From Raffaelea ambrosiae (lineage: Eukaryota; Ascomycota; Sordariomycetes; Ophiostomatales; Ophiostomataceae): a DNA stretch of 64,000 nucleotides. The notes under the pieces are model-generated. The model worked only from the letters and a program-made list of their open reading frames with translations, had not been told where the DNA came from and did no database searches. The position numbers were made by a program, and so were the translations under genes. This document shows positions 21,883-31,802 of the stretch, piece by piece. The number at the start of each line of letters is the position of its first letter. Positions within the stretch are counted from its first letter, which is position 1. The stretch lies in NCBI GenBank assembly GCA_002778195.1, contig PCDI01000003.1, positions 1,464,295 to 1,528,294 on the forward strand, written 5' to 3'.

Positions 21883-22679
21883 TCTGAGAGAGAGCTGTAT
21901 AGCAGGGCAGTCCGCCGGCACCGGTTGAGACCGAGCCTCCGTAAGCTCTCGAGCATCCACGTGTTCGAAATAAGAGCGGTCTCTGCGTGTACCGGTGAGG
22001 CCGGTGTTTTTCTGATGAGCAACGCTCCCTTTCGGCCGTCCTTTACCGCGTATCAGCTTTAGCTCTCGGAGATGTTGAGAGCCCGTGATATTAATCTCTT
22101 CGTCTCTGCGCTACCACCAATGTTTATTGATATCTTCAAGCGAAAGTGATCTGCCTTCGATGACGTAACGGTGCATGATATGCCGGCAAGGTAGTCCTAA
22201 CGCAGGAGGGCAAGGGCAGGGAGCTGTCGTTGGTGGCGCTTTTGCTGGGTGATGCCGCAAATTTGCTTCCATAAGATCAATTGCCCGCGGTACAACTAGG
22301 CTTGAGAGGTTCATGAAAAGCCCTTGGTGATTGGTGAATGGGTGCTTATTAGGAAGCTGCTCAACGGTCGTCTTAACAGCCCTATCCTAAGATGCTCACT
22401 AACGCTTTAGATGAAGAAAAACTGAAGTTAAATCGCTTTTACTTGTTTTTATATAAGACTTCAGACTAGCGTGAGATGATTCGATAATAGATGTAGTTAG
22501 GTAACCAAAGTGATACACTTGATTCACCCAACAGTTGACAATCTTATTGTAATACGGCTTAAATGTTAGGATAGTACTTGTAGTTAGGTAGAAGATCGCG
22601 GAAGATAGAGGTATCTCATTAACGAAGGTAGAATTTTCGTAGATTACACAACTAAATCTTATCCCCTTCTTTTCCAAAG

Positions 22680-22945
22680 GGTGGGAGGCCCTCGCTATAT
22701 CGAGGGCTCCCAAGGGGCTTTGTGCGTAGCGTCCTCAAGCCGCGTACGAAGCCCTAGCTCCGCGCCACGCTCAGGGGTCCGTGCGTGCGCCCCGTAGCGC
22801 ACCTCCCTTCGGACTTATGCTGGCTGCACGGTCACGTGCCCTGTTGAGGGTGGCACGTGCTTAGGCAGGTTATCCGCACGTGCTTAGCCTGCTCGCAGGA
22901 AGCTCGCAAAGCACGCATCCGAGCAGGCTCGCGATATCCTTACAT
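22680..22945. other. GC-rich island inside the transposase
   Basis: About 265 bases much richer in C and G than the surrounding decayed transposon. It begins with a perfect 7-bp hairpin GCCCTCG-ctatat-CGAGGGC (22688-22707) and ends near CTCGCGATATCC. It interrupts the transposase reading between QSFLM and KKGIRF. Three CACGTG sites lie within it. It looks like a separate, later insertion; no protein, TIR pair or tRNA-like fold is clear. Confidence 0.5.
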
Positions 22946-23249
22946 TAGGAAACTTTGGAAGCTTTCGTGACGTTGTAGGGTGCCGTTTGGGAGTATGGTA
23001 GGCTTGGGGAAGAGAGACTTCGCTTTTGCTAGTACGTTTATATTAATATGCTAACGGCATAAAAGATGCGGGATCGTACTAGCAATTTCATGCTTTTGCA
23101 ATGCGTTTATGAGGGCTAGCTCTCTGTTAGTAACAATGCACGTTGGCATGTCACATTTGATTGTTGAAAGGTAGTCAAACAATGTCTCTATTGCCCACGC
23201 GTACTGCGGCTCTTTCTTAGCAATCAAAAAAACAGAAGTAATTTAAAAG

Positions 23250-23525
23250 TGTTACGGCCGGCAGGCAGACAGGTAGGCAGGGACGAGATGCAGTATATTT
23301 AGGATAGCTAGTCTTCTACAGAGGTGCAGGTAGGGGTCAGGTTGTAGACGAAGACGTAGCTCAAGGAGCTACGTTTAGGAAGTAGATGCGGCTCAAAGAA
23401 CTATCTACGATAGCGGTGACAAGCGGCAGTAATCTCAGGGGGGATCAGCTAGGTCTGCTAGCTAGCATACGAGCAGATAGACAATAAGCAAGCAGGGTGG
23501 GGCTCCGGCACGGCGGTTCGTGACA
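23250..23525 (-). repeat. 3' LTR of the gypsy element
   Basis: 276 bases. Contains a perfect 9-bp hairpin ACGTAGCTC-aag-GAGCTACGT (23354-23374). In element orientation this is the downstream LTR. Confidence 0.93.
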
Positions 23526-23540
23526 GTACTCCCCTCTTTA
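23526..23540 (-). other. Polypurine tract of the gypsy element
   Basis: In element orientation AAAGAGGGGAGTAC abuts the 3' LTR, the expected place and composition of the plus-strand primer. Confidence 0.75.
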
Positions 23541-25030
23541 CGACCGAGCTCCGTCGAGGTCGAAGGTTAGGGACCAGGCTTGTCGGGGTAACGGCGGTGG
23601 TAGTTGTTTAGGAGTTGCTTAGCATTCGTTAGGTACTCAGCGGGTTCGGTGGTCGGGTCTTCGTAACCGACTTAGCGGACCACGTACTTTAGGCGGGGGG
23701 GTTTACGCCCTCGGCGATCGAGCTTGGAGTCGAGGACCTCAGCGACCTCGTACTTAGTCTCGCCAGCGACCTCGACGTACGGCGGCGGCGGGCGAGTTTG
23801 ACCGGGGATTGGGTTAGATATGTTGGTTATGCGGAGGTGAGAGACGTGGAAGACGGGGTGGACTCGGATAGAGGCGGGTAGGTTTAACTTATAGGTATAC
23901 GGGTTAACAACCTTAGAAATACGGTATGAGCTAAGGTTTTTTTAGTTTAACTTCTTCGTCGGGCGGGCGGTAGTTAGGGTGCGGGCGTTTAACCAAACGT
24001 ACTCGCTTTCTTTAAATAAGCGAGGGGGCTGTCGGTATTGGTTGGCTTACTCTTCGTAGCGGTTTTGCGCGGCGGCCATCTCGTTTCGGGTTAACTCGGT
24101 GATCTTCTTTATGCGAGCAGCGAAGCGGGCAGCATCTCGGGATTGCGGTGTGTCGGGCAAGTCTTCGATGAGCTCGAAACCCAGTCGGGGTTCGAAGCCG
24201 TAGTTGGCGTAAAACGGGGATAAGCCGGTAGTTTCGGAGTGGTGAGCGTTATTAGCGAACTCGGTTAGCGGTAACCATACGTTCCAATCATCTTGTAAGT
24301 AGGCTACGTAGGCGCGGAGGTATTGTTTTAAAACGGAGTTAATTCTTTCCGTTTAGCCGTCGGTCTCGGGATGGTGTATCGTAGATAGGGCGGGCGTAAT
24401 CTTTAGCAAGCGAGCAAGGCTACGCTAGAATTCTGCAGCGAATTATGTTCCTCGATCCAACACGATCGTCGTAAGCAGGCCGTGAAGCTTTCAAACGTGG
24501 TTTAAGTATAGGTGAGCAGCGTCTTCTGCGCTATAGGTTCCGTGGTAGGGGATTAGGTGGCGCATCTTAGTTAACTGGTCGACCATAACCATGATAACGT
24601 CGTAGCCGTAGCTCTTAAGCAGGTGCGTAATAAAGTTTATAGAAATATCACGCTAAGCTCGATTAGGAACGGGCAGGGGGTGTAGAAGTCCTTTCTGACC
24701 GTCTCGAAACGGGGCGGCCTTGTAATAGGTATAGCACTTTCTCACTCAACGAGTAACGTAGCGGGCTATGCTGGGTTAGTAGTACTCGTGGGATAATAAT
24801 TTATATGTTTTAGAGCGGCCGGGGTGGCTTGAGGCCGGGTGGTCGTGATAGCGGCGAAGTAGGTTGGCTTTTAAGTCGTCGTGGTTAGGGACGTATATCC
24901 GGTTTCGTACGTATAAGTATTCGTAGCGGTTGGTACACTCCGCGAGGGTTAGGGTGGGTAAGCGGTGCGTCTTTAAGTCGGTTAGGGCTTTTAGGGTTTA
25001 ACGAGGGATCGGGTCGGCTTCGTACGCTTG
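23540..25030 (-). pseudogene. Gypsy integrase and chromodomain remnant
   Basis: The H2C2 zinc finger reads LLRRYHDHPASSHPGRSK near 24820-24870, followed by stops where Trp is expected and a Tyr in place of a zinc Cys. Further on come NRYEE, the SEYVWLNARTL barrel and VHPVFHVSHLR, typical of chromovirus integrase C-termini. At 23583-23760 a chromodomain is readable: YEVAEVLDSKLDRRGRKPPR, then LKYVVR-stop-VGYEDPTTEPAEYL, where the stop stands for the usual Trp. Confidence 0.85.
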
Positions 25031-26017
25031 TCGAAATAAGTCGTGTAGGTTAGGGGGTAGGAGTAGTGCGTGGAATCGGAGGTTTGGAGCGAGGTTTTAC
25101 CGTTTTAAAACCGTCTAACTTTGGTGTAAAAAGCGTGTATTCCCCTCTTTAAGGAGATCTCTTGATCTTCGTGTTAAAGAGTTAGGTTTAACACCTTGCT
25201 TTCCGAAACGGTAGTGGATTTAGAAGTTAAAGCGGGATAAGAACTCGGATTAACGGGCTTGGCGGCGGTTAAGCAGCTTCGTAGAGGTAAAGTATTCTAA
25301 GTTTCGGTGGTCGGTTAAGACTTTAATAAGTGAGAGAACCCCCTCCAGCTTAGGGCGCCACTCTTTAAAATAGCGAATAATAACGAGCAACTCTTTGTCG
25401 TAGATTTCGTAGTTGCATTTCGTAGTGGTGAGCTTTTTCGAGTAAAAAGCGATAAGGTATAAGACGCCGTCGTTATCGTATTAGAACATAACGCTAACGG
25501 AAACGTAGTTGGAGGAGTTAGTCTCTAAAATCACGTCCTTTTCTCATTCAAAATGAGTTAAAATAAAGGTGGTTGTAAAACGGGATTTTAATAGTTCGAA
25601 TATATTAAAATAAGCGGTATTTTACGCAAAGGGAGTATCTTTTTTAGTTAAGCGGGTTAGCGGTGTAATAATCTTAGAGAAGTCGGCGATGAAGCGGCGG
25701 TAAAAGTTAGTAAAGCTTAAAAAAGCTTAAACGTCGGTTAAATAAGTTGAAACGGGTTAGTTTCGAATCGTTTGTGTCTTAACTAGGTTCATACGAATAC
25801 CGTCGCAGCCGATGATTAAGCTCAAGAATTTAGTTTCGGTACAATAAAATTCGCATTTAGAGGCTTTAGCGTATAAGCCAGCCTCGCGTAAGCGTGTTAA
25901 AACGGCGTAGATATGTTTTGTGTGTTTTTCATAGGTCCGGCTATAAATTAAAATATTATTTAGGTATATAGTGTAGATTAAGTTTAAAAGTTCTCGTAAA
26001 AAAGCGTTAATATAACG

Positions 26018-26458
26018 CTAAAAGGTTGACGAAGCGCCGGTGAGCTCGAATGGTATAACTAGGCTCTTAAATAAGCTAAATCGAGTGCGAAATGCGTTTA
26101 AGTACTCTTCTCCTTCTTTAACGCGGAGCTCGTTGAAGGCGGAGACGATATTTATCTTACTATAGTATTTTATTTCGGATAGGTTATTTAAGGTCTCTTT
26201 AATCAAGGGCAGCGGGTATCGGTCTTTAATAGTAACGGCGTTCAAAGCGCGGTAGTCGACGCAAAAGCGTAAGCTATCGTCGCTCTTCTTTACAAATAGG
26301 ATAAAGGAGGCGATAGGGGACGAACTCGGCCGAATGAATCCTTTTCGAAGATTCTCATTCAACCATTCTCGTAACGCGCGGAGCTCTTTCCGCGACATGG
26401 AGTAAAGAGGGCCGTACGGCAGCATAGCGCCCTCCTTTAACGTAATATGGTGGTCCAT
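26018..26458 (-). pseudogene. Gypsy reverse transcriptase fragment
   Basis: The longest open piece of pol, 146 codons. GPLYSMSRKELRALREWLNE, FIRPSSSPIASFILFVKKSD, LRFCVDYRALNAVTIKDRYP and PFELTGASSTF are standard Ty3/gypsy RT blocks. The first catalytic Asp (KIDIVSAF in active copies) reads KINIVSAF here, a G-to-A type loss, and the YxDD block is not in the open frame. Inactive. Confidence 0.92.
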
Positions 26459-28350
26459 CGAGCGATGCGAAGGTAGCTTATTAACTTCTTAAGGAGAGAA
26501 GACGTCGACGAAGTCGGTAATTTCCGGCGGTAGAATAAGGGGTGGCGGCCCGGCTTTCGGGGCGTTTAGAAGTTAGTTTAAAGTGTTTAAGGTAGTGGTA
26601 TAAAACCGGCAGGATTTTCAACGAGCGTAAACGGTAGCCCCTTTCTTCAAGATCAAAACGATGTTTATATAGCGGAGGGTTAACGAGCGTTGGTTTTGAT
26701 GTATCGAGCGGCTCTTCTTTAAAACAGTGTGTAAAGCGCGGACTTTTTTAAGGTAAGATGGGATATTATAGTTAATACGGTAGTACTCGTTATCGAAGGT
26801 GATTAAGTGTTTAACGAAGCGAATAGTTGGGTCGTGTTGCTTTAATTAAAGCATTCCTAACACGATAAGATAGTGCGTTAGTTGAGTAACGAAAAACAAA
26901 ACGTTCTTTTGATGGTGGTCTTTGATTTTTAAACCGGCGCGTACGTAGTACTCACACTTGCCGGCTTTAGTAGCTCTCTCATCAAACACTTCGATATCGA
27001 ACGGGTTACGTAAACGGTGTAGGAGTAGGTGGTGGTGGAAGGCTTAATTAGCGTCAATAAAGGCTTTTCCTTCAACGCTGTAATCGGTTAAAACATACGT
27101 TAAAAGGGCAAGCTAGTCCTTCGCCATTAACTCGGCGGGTAAAATCATTAAATTAAAGCGTTAATTATATTCTTTCTCGATAAGAAGTCTATAAGCAGCG
27201 GCTAAAGAGATTCGAACGACGGTATAAAGTGCGTTGAGGAGCGGGCTTAGCACACGACTTAGTCTAAGCGCACCCCTTCCCCCAACAGTTATTAAGGGGA
27301 ACGAGAGTCGGAAGAGCGGCGAGAGCGGCGGCTACGCGAGTGGTAACAGCAACCGTTAGAAGAGTGTTAAAACGAGGCGATAAGGTTAGGGACGCCGGCG
27401 TTACGAAGGCCAAGCGCGCGAGGGTCGCGGGTGTTAGGGTACGAGTAAGCGGTTACAAAATGATCTTTCGACTCGTAACGATAACACTCGCTACGATCTC
27501 AGCGGGTGGTGTTATAGCGTTGGTGAAATAGGTTCATCGGGTTGAGAAGCAAAGCGGCGTTAAGCTTTTTAACAAACGGAGTAGGGAGCGAGGGAGTTAG
27601 CGTCGTGATAAGCGTTTGGGGAGTACGAGTAGGGGCGGTGTTCGTGGCGAGGGGGCGTCGAAGGGAGCTTCGAGCGTTTAAACGAAAGCGGTGGTTGTTC
27701 AAAGATTATAGTAACGTTACAAAGCCGTAATAGTTCGGTGTAAAAGCATTAACATAAATCTAATATTAGTATAGCTTACGAAAAATAGCATCTTTCAAAA
27801 TGGTTCGAAGCTATTCGTCGGGTATTTCGGCTTTTATAATAAGTTGTTGAAATTTAGTAAAGAAAGTGTTAAAGTTTTTATTCGTTTAGCGATAGCGGAG
27901 CAGTTTTTGGCGGGAATTTTGGACTAGGTCGGGGTTTTCGAACGCTCGATTAAGGATTTCTAAAATATTATGATAGTCGCGGAGTACCTCGTAATCGTTT
28001 TAGTAGTACGAGAGAATTTACGCGTAAGCCGCGCTTGTTAAACGGCTCGTTGTATAAATTAAGCGAAAAACGAGAGTAGGGAAGCGATTAGCGTTAATAG
28101 TTAGTTTGTTTCGTACGGCTTATTTAAAGCGGCGGAGGTCCGAGCGAATACCGTCGAACTTGTTAAGGTCGAGTAGCTTTTCAAAACGAGTGGTCGAAGG
28201 AGGTTCGAGAGGAGTCGGAGGATACGGTGTTAAAGTTCAACCTTCGCCGGCGTTAGTGGACGAGGGCAAGGGGGAAGCAAACGAGGGGGTAGGTATAGTC
28301 GGGGCTTATAAACGGCGGAAGTGCTCGAGGTTTATACGCGCGTCGAGTAG

Positions 28351-28569
28351 TTACTTAGTCAAGCCTTTAACAAAGTAGCGGCTCTCCTCGAAGCGGCTAT
28401 TAGCGGCGACAAGTTCGGTGCGGGCGGTAGTTAATTCTTCGTCTTGTTGGCGAAGAAGTTCGTAAGTGGCTTGGAAGTAAGCTATCCAAGCCTTAGGATC
28501 AGCGGCTATCGAATTAGCGAAGTCTTCCGGGTCGGAGGGCATGGTAGGGGGTTCCGGGATCGTAGGCAT
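28351..28569 (-). pseudogene. Gypsy gag N-terminal fragment
   Basis: An open frame of 72 codons starting 32 bases inside the 5' LTR (MPTIPEPPTMPSDPEDFANS...). It is acidic and helical with ELLRQQDEELTTARTELVAA coiled-coil text, in the position of gag. A stop closes it early; further gag-like text continues in broken frames toward 27.3 kb. Confidence 0.7.
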
Positions 28570-28587
28570 CTCGTCGGCACCTATGGG

Positions 28588-28601
28588 AAGGAGCTACGTA
28601 A
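28588..28601 (-). other. Putative primer-binding site, self-priming type
   Basis: Directly after the 5' LTR in element orientation the sequence is TTACGTAGCTCCTT. It lacks the TGG expected for tRNA priming. Its ACGTAGCTC is complementary to GAGCTACGT, one arm of the LTR hairpin, so a self-primed start of reverse transcription as in Tf1-like elements is possible. Confidence 0.5.
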
Positions 28602-28877
28602 TGTCACGGCCGGCAGGCAGACAGGTAGGCAGGGACGAGATGCAGTATATTTAGGATAGCTAGTCTTCTACAGAGGTGCAGGTAGGGGTCAGGTTGTAGA
28701 CGAAGACGTAGCTCAAGGAGCTACGTTTAGGAGGCAGATGCGGCTTAAAGAACTATCTACGATAGCGGTGACAAGCGGCAGTAATCTCAGGGGGGATCAG
28801 CTAGGTCTGCCAGCTAGCATACGAGCAGACAGATAATAAGCAAGCAGGGTGGGGCTCCGGCACGGCGGTCCGTGATA
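28602..28877 (-). repeat. 5' LTR of the gypsy element
   Basis: 276 bases with 9 transitions relative to the other LTR. The same hairpin is at 28706-28726. The element promoter is expected here, transcribing leftward. Confidence 0.93.
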
Positions 28878-28882
28878 AAAAG

Positions 28883-29689
28883 CTTTGTTTTTAAGACGTG
28901 ATGCCGTATATATTTAATAAAGGAAGGTTGAACTTATTTGTTTTATAAGTGCAGTCTATTATAATCACGTTAGGTGCTTATTAAATAAGCTTTTTTGTTG
29001 AACGTGGTGTAATAAAAAGACAATTAATTGTATTTTTATTACGAACGTTACGAAAGTAGAAATCTTTGCTCTTCAATTGCTACCAAAAGTTAGAAAAAAT
29101 AAATAATAAAATACTTAAAAATACTTACCTTATATAGCCATTCGATAGGTAGCTTCCCTTCAAGCAGCTTCTTTCTGTGTTGATACAAAAGATTAGAGAT
29201 ATCTTTAGAAGAGATATATTTTAGTTCTTTATGTTGATCAATGAGATTGTTAACAATGGTATGAGGTTGAGAGCCGTTGTTTGCCATCGTGACGATATCA
29301 TCGTAATAGCCCTCAAGTGCTGTCTTTCGTTGGTTACGGAAGAAAGCAGGGTTTGAAGCATTGTGATTGTGAGTGCTGTCAGTAGGTTGAATATACCATG
29401 CTCCGTCTACCAAGCGAGCAGTGACTGTAAAAGAGCAACTAGTCATCTGAGAGCTTGTTCTTCTTCGCTTGGACTCATGAGCAGAAGACCGGGATTTGAA
29501 AAGGCGGCTTTTGTTGCAGGTAAACGTGAGTCTAGTGGGATTTGCTGCATTGGGATATCTTTTTCGTACAGTCAGGCCGTATCCATTAGCCAGCGCATGA
29601 GCTTTAACTGCTTCTGTAGCTGCTGCAGCTGTCTGATAGGTGGCTTCTGGCGGTGGAGGGCCGCAAGGGGTACCAAAGTTGTCTGCCAT
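28883..29689 (-). pseudogene. MULE transposase, 5' part (broken by gypsy insertion)
   Basis: Starts with MADNFGTPCGPPPPEATY, a FAR1/WRKY-GCM1-like DNA-binding domain with TCNKSR, MTSCSFTV and a closing HNHN that give the zinc ligands. A 49-base intron (29080-29128, GTAAGT...GGTAG) joins in phase to QLKSKDFYFR. Then comes IIIDCTYKTNKFNLPLL, the first catalytic Asp region of Mutator transposases, before the reading is cut at 28883 by the retrotransposon. Stops after KKLI and GITS replace Gln/Trp-type codons. Before the damage this was an autonomous MULE transposase of the type found in many ascomycetes (for instance Hop-like elements). Confidence 0.85.
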
Positions 29690-29897
29690 TTGAATTTGAT
29701 GCTTTTTGGGGAGAGAAAATTACACCGAAAAAGCTCACCGACTCGATGCACTAGGTTTTTTTATATTTTTTTGGTGTATCACTGATTCTCAGCATATACT
29801 TATTTTTATCGTATGTATCTCTATCTATCAGAAGTATTTTTTGAGAGTCGGCGATTACGTGAGATGAGGGGGTGTTTTTAGTCAAAAACCCCCCCCT

Positions 29898-29944
29898 AAA
29901 TCGCGGCACTTTAGTCAAATAATGGTGGCACTATAGGGTCTCCC
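29898..29944. repeat. Right terminal inverted repeat of the MULE, uninterrupted
   Basis: Intact counterpart of the left TIR. It contains the undisrupted CCCTATAGTGCC junction (reverse strand), which acts as the empty site for the MITE. Confidence 0.9.
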
Positions 29945-30013
29945 TTTTATTTTTATTTTTTTTGCCTCGCTCCTACATCGCCTCGTCTTCGCTTCCTCCT
30001 TTCGCCTCCTCTC

Positions 30014-30820
30014 TCACATGACCACTACGGCCCCCAGGAAGAGGCACACTGCCACCGCTGCCACCCCGACAAATCCGGTATTCCCGCCACGGGTCACGCT
30101 GCCGCTGGATGCAGCCGAGGAGGTGGTGGCAGCAGCAGCAGCACTGGAAGCCGTCTGGGAAGCCGAGCCCGTCGAGGAACCCGAGGACGACGACGCCTCC
30201 GAACCTGTCGCGGCGGCCCCAGTGCCCGTAGCCGTGGCTGCTGTGGTCGAAGAAGAAGAAGAAGCAGCAGAAGCACTCCTTGTGGCCGTTGCCGTGGAGC
30301 AGGTCCCGTCCACCAAGACGCTGTTCACAATGACCATCGCGCTGCTGGTCAGGTAGGTGCAGTCGCTCTCGACCATGCTGTTCCACGCGCTCAGGCGTGG
30401 CTCCGCGTAGCTGATCACCTCGGACTCGTACGAGGACCACAGGGACGCCAGGGAGGACGGGATCGACGTCGTGCAGGGATCGCCCGAGTAGAAGGGCAGC
30501 GCGTCGAGCTCGCTGGGCGGGGTGGGAAATCCTTGGTAGAAGCTGGTCAGGCGGGACTCGCACGAGCTGAGAAAGCTGGCCGGGAGGGTGTCGGTCTCGG
30601 GCTCGAAGCAGCAGAAGGTGGCCGACGAGGTAGAAGCGCTCGCATCGCCCGTGGTGGAGGCAGCGGCAGCTGTCGCGGCCGAGGCGGCGGTGGTCGTGGC
30701 TGCAGGCTGACGGCGCAGAATGGGAGCCAGGGGAGCCGCCCGGCCTTGTGGGACGTGAACAGCCGTGACGGAAGCCGCCGCCGCCAGGGAGGTCAGGAAG
30801 ATGAGAGGAACGATGGCCAT
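30014..30820 (-). CDS. Secreted Ser/Thr-rich GPI-type wall protein (paralog B)
   Basis: Single exon, 268 aa from the ATG at 30820. A signal peptide (about 1-20, MAIVPLIFLTSLAAAASVTA) is followed by an RR site, an Ala/Thr/Ser-rich spacer, and an ordered domain with FCCFEPETD, SSCESRLTSF, GDPCTTS, SLWSSYESEVISYA, ESDCTYLTSS and VLVDGTC. A Ser/Ala/Thr stalk and a hydrophobic C-terminal tail after GGNTG suit GPI anchoring. The domain order and spacing match the gene at 19572-20417, so the two are paralogs, now about 9.5 kb apart across the transposon stack. A TATATATAA lies about 140 bases upstream (30962-30970). Function unknown, probably wall structure or surface. Confidence 0.85.
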   Translation of the reverse strand: MAIVPLIFLTSLAAAASVTAVHVPQGRAAPLAPILRRQPAATTTAASAATAAAASTTGDASASTSSATFCCFEPETDTLPASFLSSCESRLTSFYQGFPTPPSELDALPFYSGDPCTTSIPSSLASLWSSYESEVISYAEPRLSAWNSMVESDCTYLTSSAMVIVNSVLVDGTCSTATATRSASAASSSSSTTAATATGTGAAATGSEASSSSGSSTGSASQTASSAAAAATTSSAASSGSVTRGGNTGFVGVAAVAVCLFLGAVVVM

Positions 30821-30961
30821 AGTTGCGAATATATGTGTGTGTGTGGGGGGGAGGGGGGGAAGATGGCGTAAAAGAGTGAAGTTATGTAGCTGTTTTTTTT
30901 TTCTTAAAAAAGAGCGTGGATGTATCATATTCGTCTTTTTGGTTCCTTCTGCCCACCTCCC

Positions 30962-30970
30962 TTATATATA
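30962..30970 (-). promoter_or_regulatory. TATA box of GPI paralog B
   Basis: TATATATAA on the minus strand, about 142 bases before the start codon. Confidence 0.55.
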
Positions 30971-31722
30971 CGAGTTTGCAGTGTGTTGATCCCTGCGCGC
31001 TCACGGCCCAAAGCAGCAGCTCGTCGGGCCCTTGGCAGCACTACGAGTGTGTATTCCTTCAGGCAGGGCTTAGCTCGGTAAAGGCTGCGCTTGGAAATTG
31101 CGGCTCATTTGGGACCATCGCGGAGGGGGGGGGCTCCAACCAAAGTGGACGCGGAAGAAAAGCCCTAAGACTCCCAGGGCAACGCCAAAGTCACGGAATA
31201 GCTACTAGTTAATATGTAGGAGACGAAACGGGTAAACACGTGTCAAAACTACACGACGGGCGTTGACAGAAGTCGCCCTCGCCCGACCCGGCCGGGACAG
31301 GGGAGATTTCATTCAACAGAACGGCAGGGTGTCTGCTGGACAGCATTGATCGACGGATCAGAGATCGCCAAAATTTGCCCTGCAATGGGCGCGTCTCTCA
31401 TGCGAACGCAGCCGATACCGTCATGTGGCGGGTGTGCCGCTCAGCATCACCAGCAAGCAACGCCCCTCAATACCTAGTGCACTGAATCCATTGTTGTTGA
31501 ACATGGCGACGGGCCGGGGGCTGCGCGAAAATAGTCAAAGGGGCCGTAGTTATCGCGGGAGATTGGCTACCCCGTAACTACTACATAGTAGTTAGAGGAG
31601 ACTGCTTGTGGAGACCCCGTGAGGTTAAAAATTTCGAAACAATCCCCACTGGCGCTGCCAAAGTCGACTATTTGGACGCAATGAAGGCTGACGTTCAGCA
31701 TGGCTTCTCAGCGAGTTACCGA
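30971..31722. other. Intergenic, GPI paralog B to tRNA
   Basis: No gene recognised. A palindromic CTACTACATAGTAG occurs near 31580. Confidence 0.45.
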
Positions 31723-31794
31723 GGACTCTTGGTCTAGTGGTATGATTCTCGCTTAGGGTGCGAGAGGTCCCGGGTTCGACTCCCGGAGAGTCCC
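31723..31794 (+). tRNA. tRNA-Pro (anticodon AGG)
   Basis: A 72-base cloverleaf without intron. Acceptor arms GGACTCT and AGAGTCC pair fully. The anticodon stem CTCGC/GCGAG encloses loop TTAGGGT, placing AGG at the anticodon. The T arm CCGGG-TTCGACT-CCCGG is intact. A box TGGTCTAGTGG and B box GGTTCGACTC are canonical. A TTTTTT run (31797-31802) directly after is the Pol III terminator. It reads CCU and CCC proline codons after A34-to-inosine editing. Confidence 0.97.
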
Positions 31795-31796
31795 AA

Positions 31797-31802
31797 TTTT
31801 TT
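31797..31802 (+). terminator. Pol III terminator of tRNA-Pro
   Basis: Six T residues three bases after the tRNA end. Confidence 0.85.

Larger units (their letters stand above)
21415..23244 (-). pseudogene. MULE transposase, 3' part (broken)
   Basis: Continues the transposase past the gypsy insertion. Readable pieces, upstream to downstream: LFDYLSTIKCDMPTCIVTNRE and LALINALQ (the catalytic-core region with VTNRELAL where active copies have VTDRELAL), LLCR then a stop where the family has Trp, a region ending IIESSHASLKSYIKTSK (22399-22620), the SWIM-type zinc finger PCPCP...LGLPCRHIMHRYV ending NKHWW (22111-22280), an RGKGRPKG AT-hook-like motif, then a long Ala/Glu repeat and a C-terminal acidic tail with stop at 21415. 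In-frame stops (CR*HI, WW*R) replace Trp or Gln codons as RIP would do. A GC-rich island interrupts the reading near 22680-22945. Confidence 0.8.
23250..28877 (-). mobile_element. Ty3/gypsy chromovirus LTR retrotransposon, RIP-damaged
   Basis: Two 276-base LTRs (23250-23525 and 28602-28877) of the form TGT(C/T)ACGG...CCGTGA(C/T)A enclose a minus-strand gag-pol remnant. The element is flanked by a perfect 5-base target duplication AAAAG (23245-23249 and 28878-28882). Order on the minus strand: gag, reverse transcriptase, integrase zinc finger and core, chromodomain, as in Ty3/gypsy chromoviruses. Every domain has stops or key substitutions. The LTRs differ at 9 sites, all transitions, 7 of them CA/TA pairs, which points to RIP after insertion. 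It lies within the MULE transposase. Confidence 0.93.
20994..29944 (-). mobile_element. MULE-type DNA transposon remnant with nested insertions
   Basis: Terminal inverted repeats match over about 45 bases: a perfect 37-base core, left 21243-21279 and right 29898-29934, plus an outer GGGAG(C/A)CCCTA (left 20994-21004, right ending at 29944). The outer edges are flanked by an 8-base direct repeat TTTTATTT (20986-20993 and 29945-29952), a plausible but low-complexity target duplication. Between them, on the minus strand, is a Mutator-like transposase in pieces. The left repeat is split by a MITE-like insert and the transposase by a gypsy retrotransposon. The element is inactive through stops and insertions. 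It sits exactly between two GPI-protein paralogs. Confidence 0.85.

Noticed and set aside
21415..21960. Ala/Glu-rich frame as a separate gene
   Set aside because: It is in frame with the decayed MULE transposase and follows its SWIM finger, so it is that protein's C-terminus.
27340..28378. Several short plus-strand frames in the gypsy region
   Set aside because: They oppose the minus-strand gag-pol remnant and are Arg/Val-rich shadows of RIP-altered sequence.
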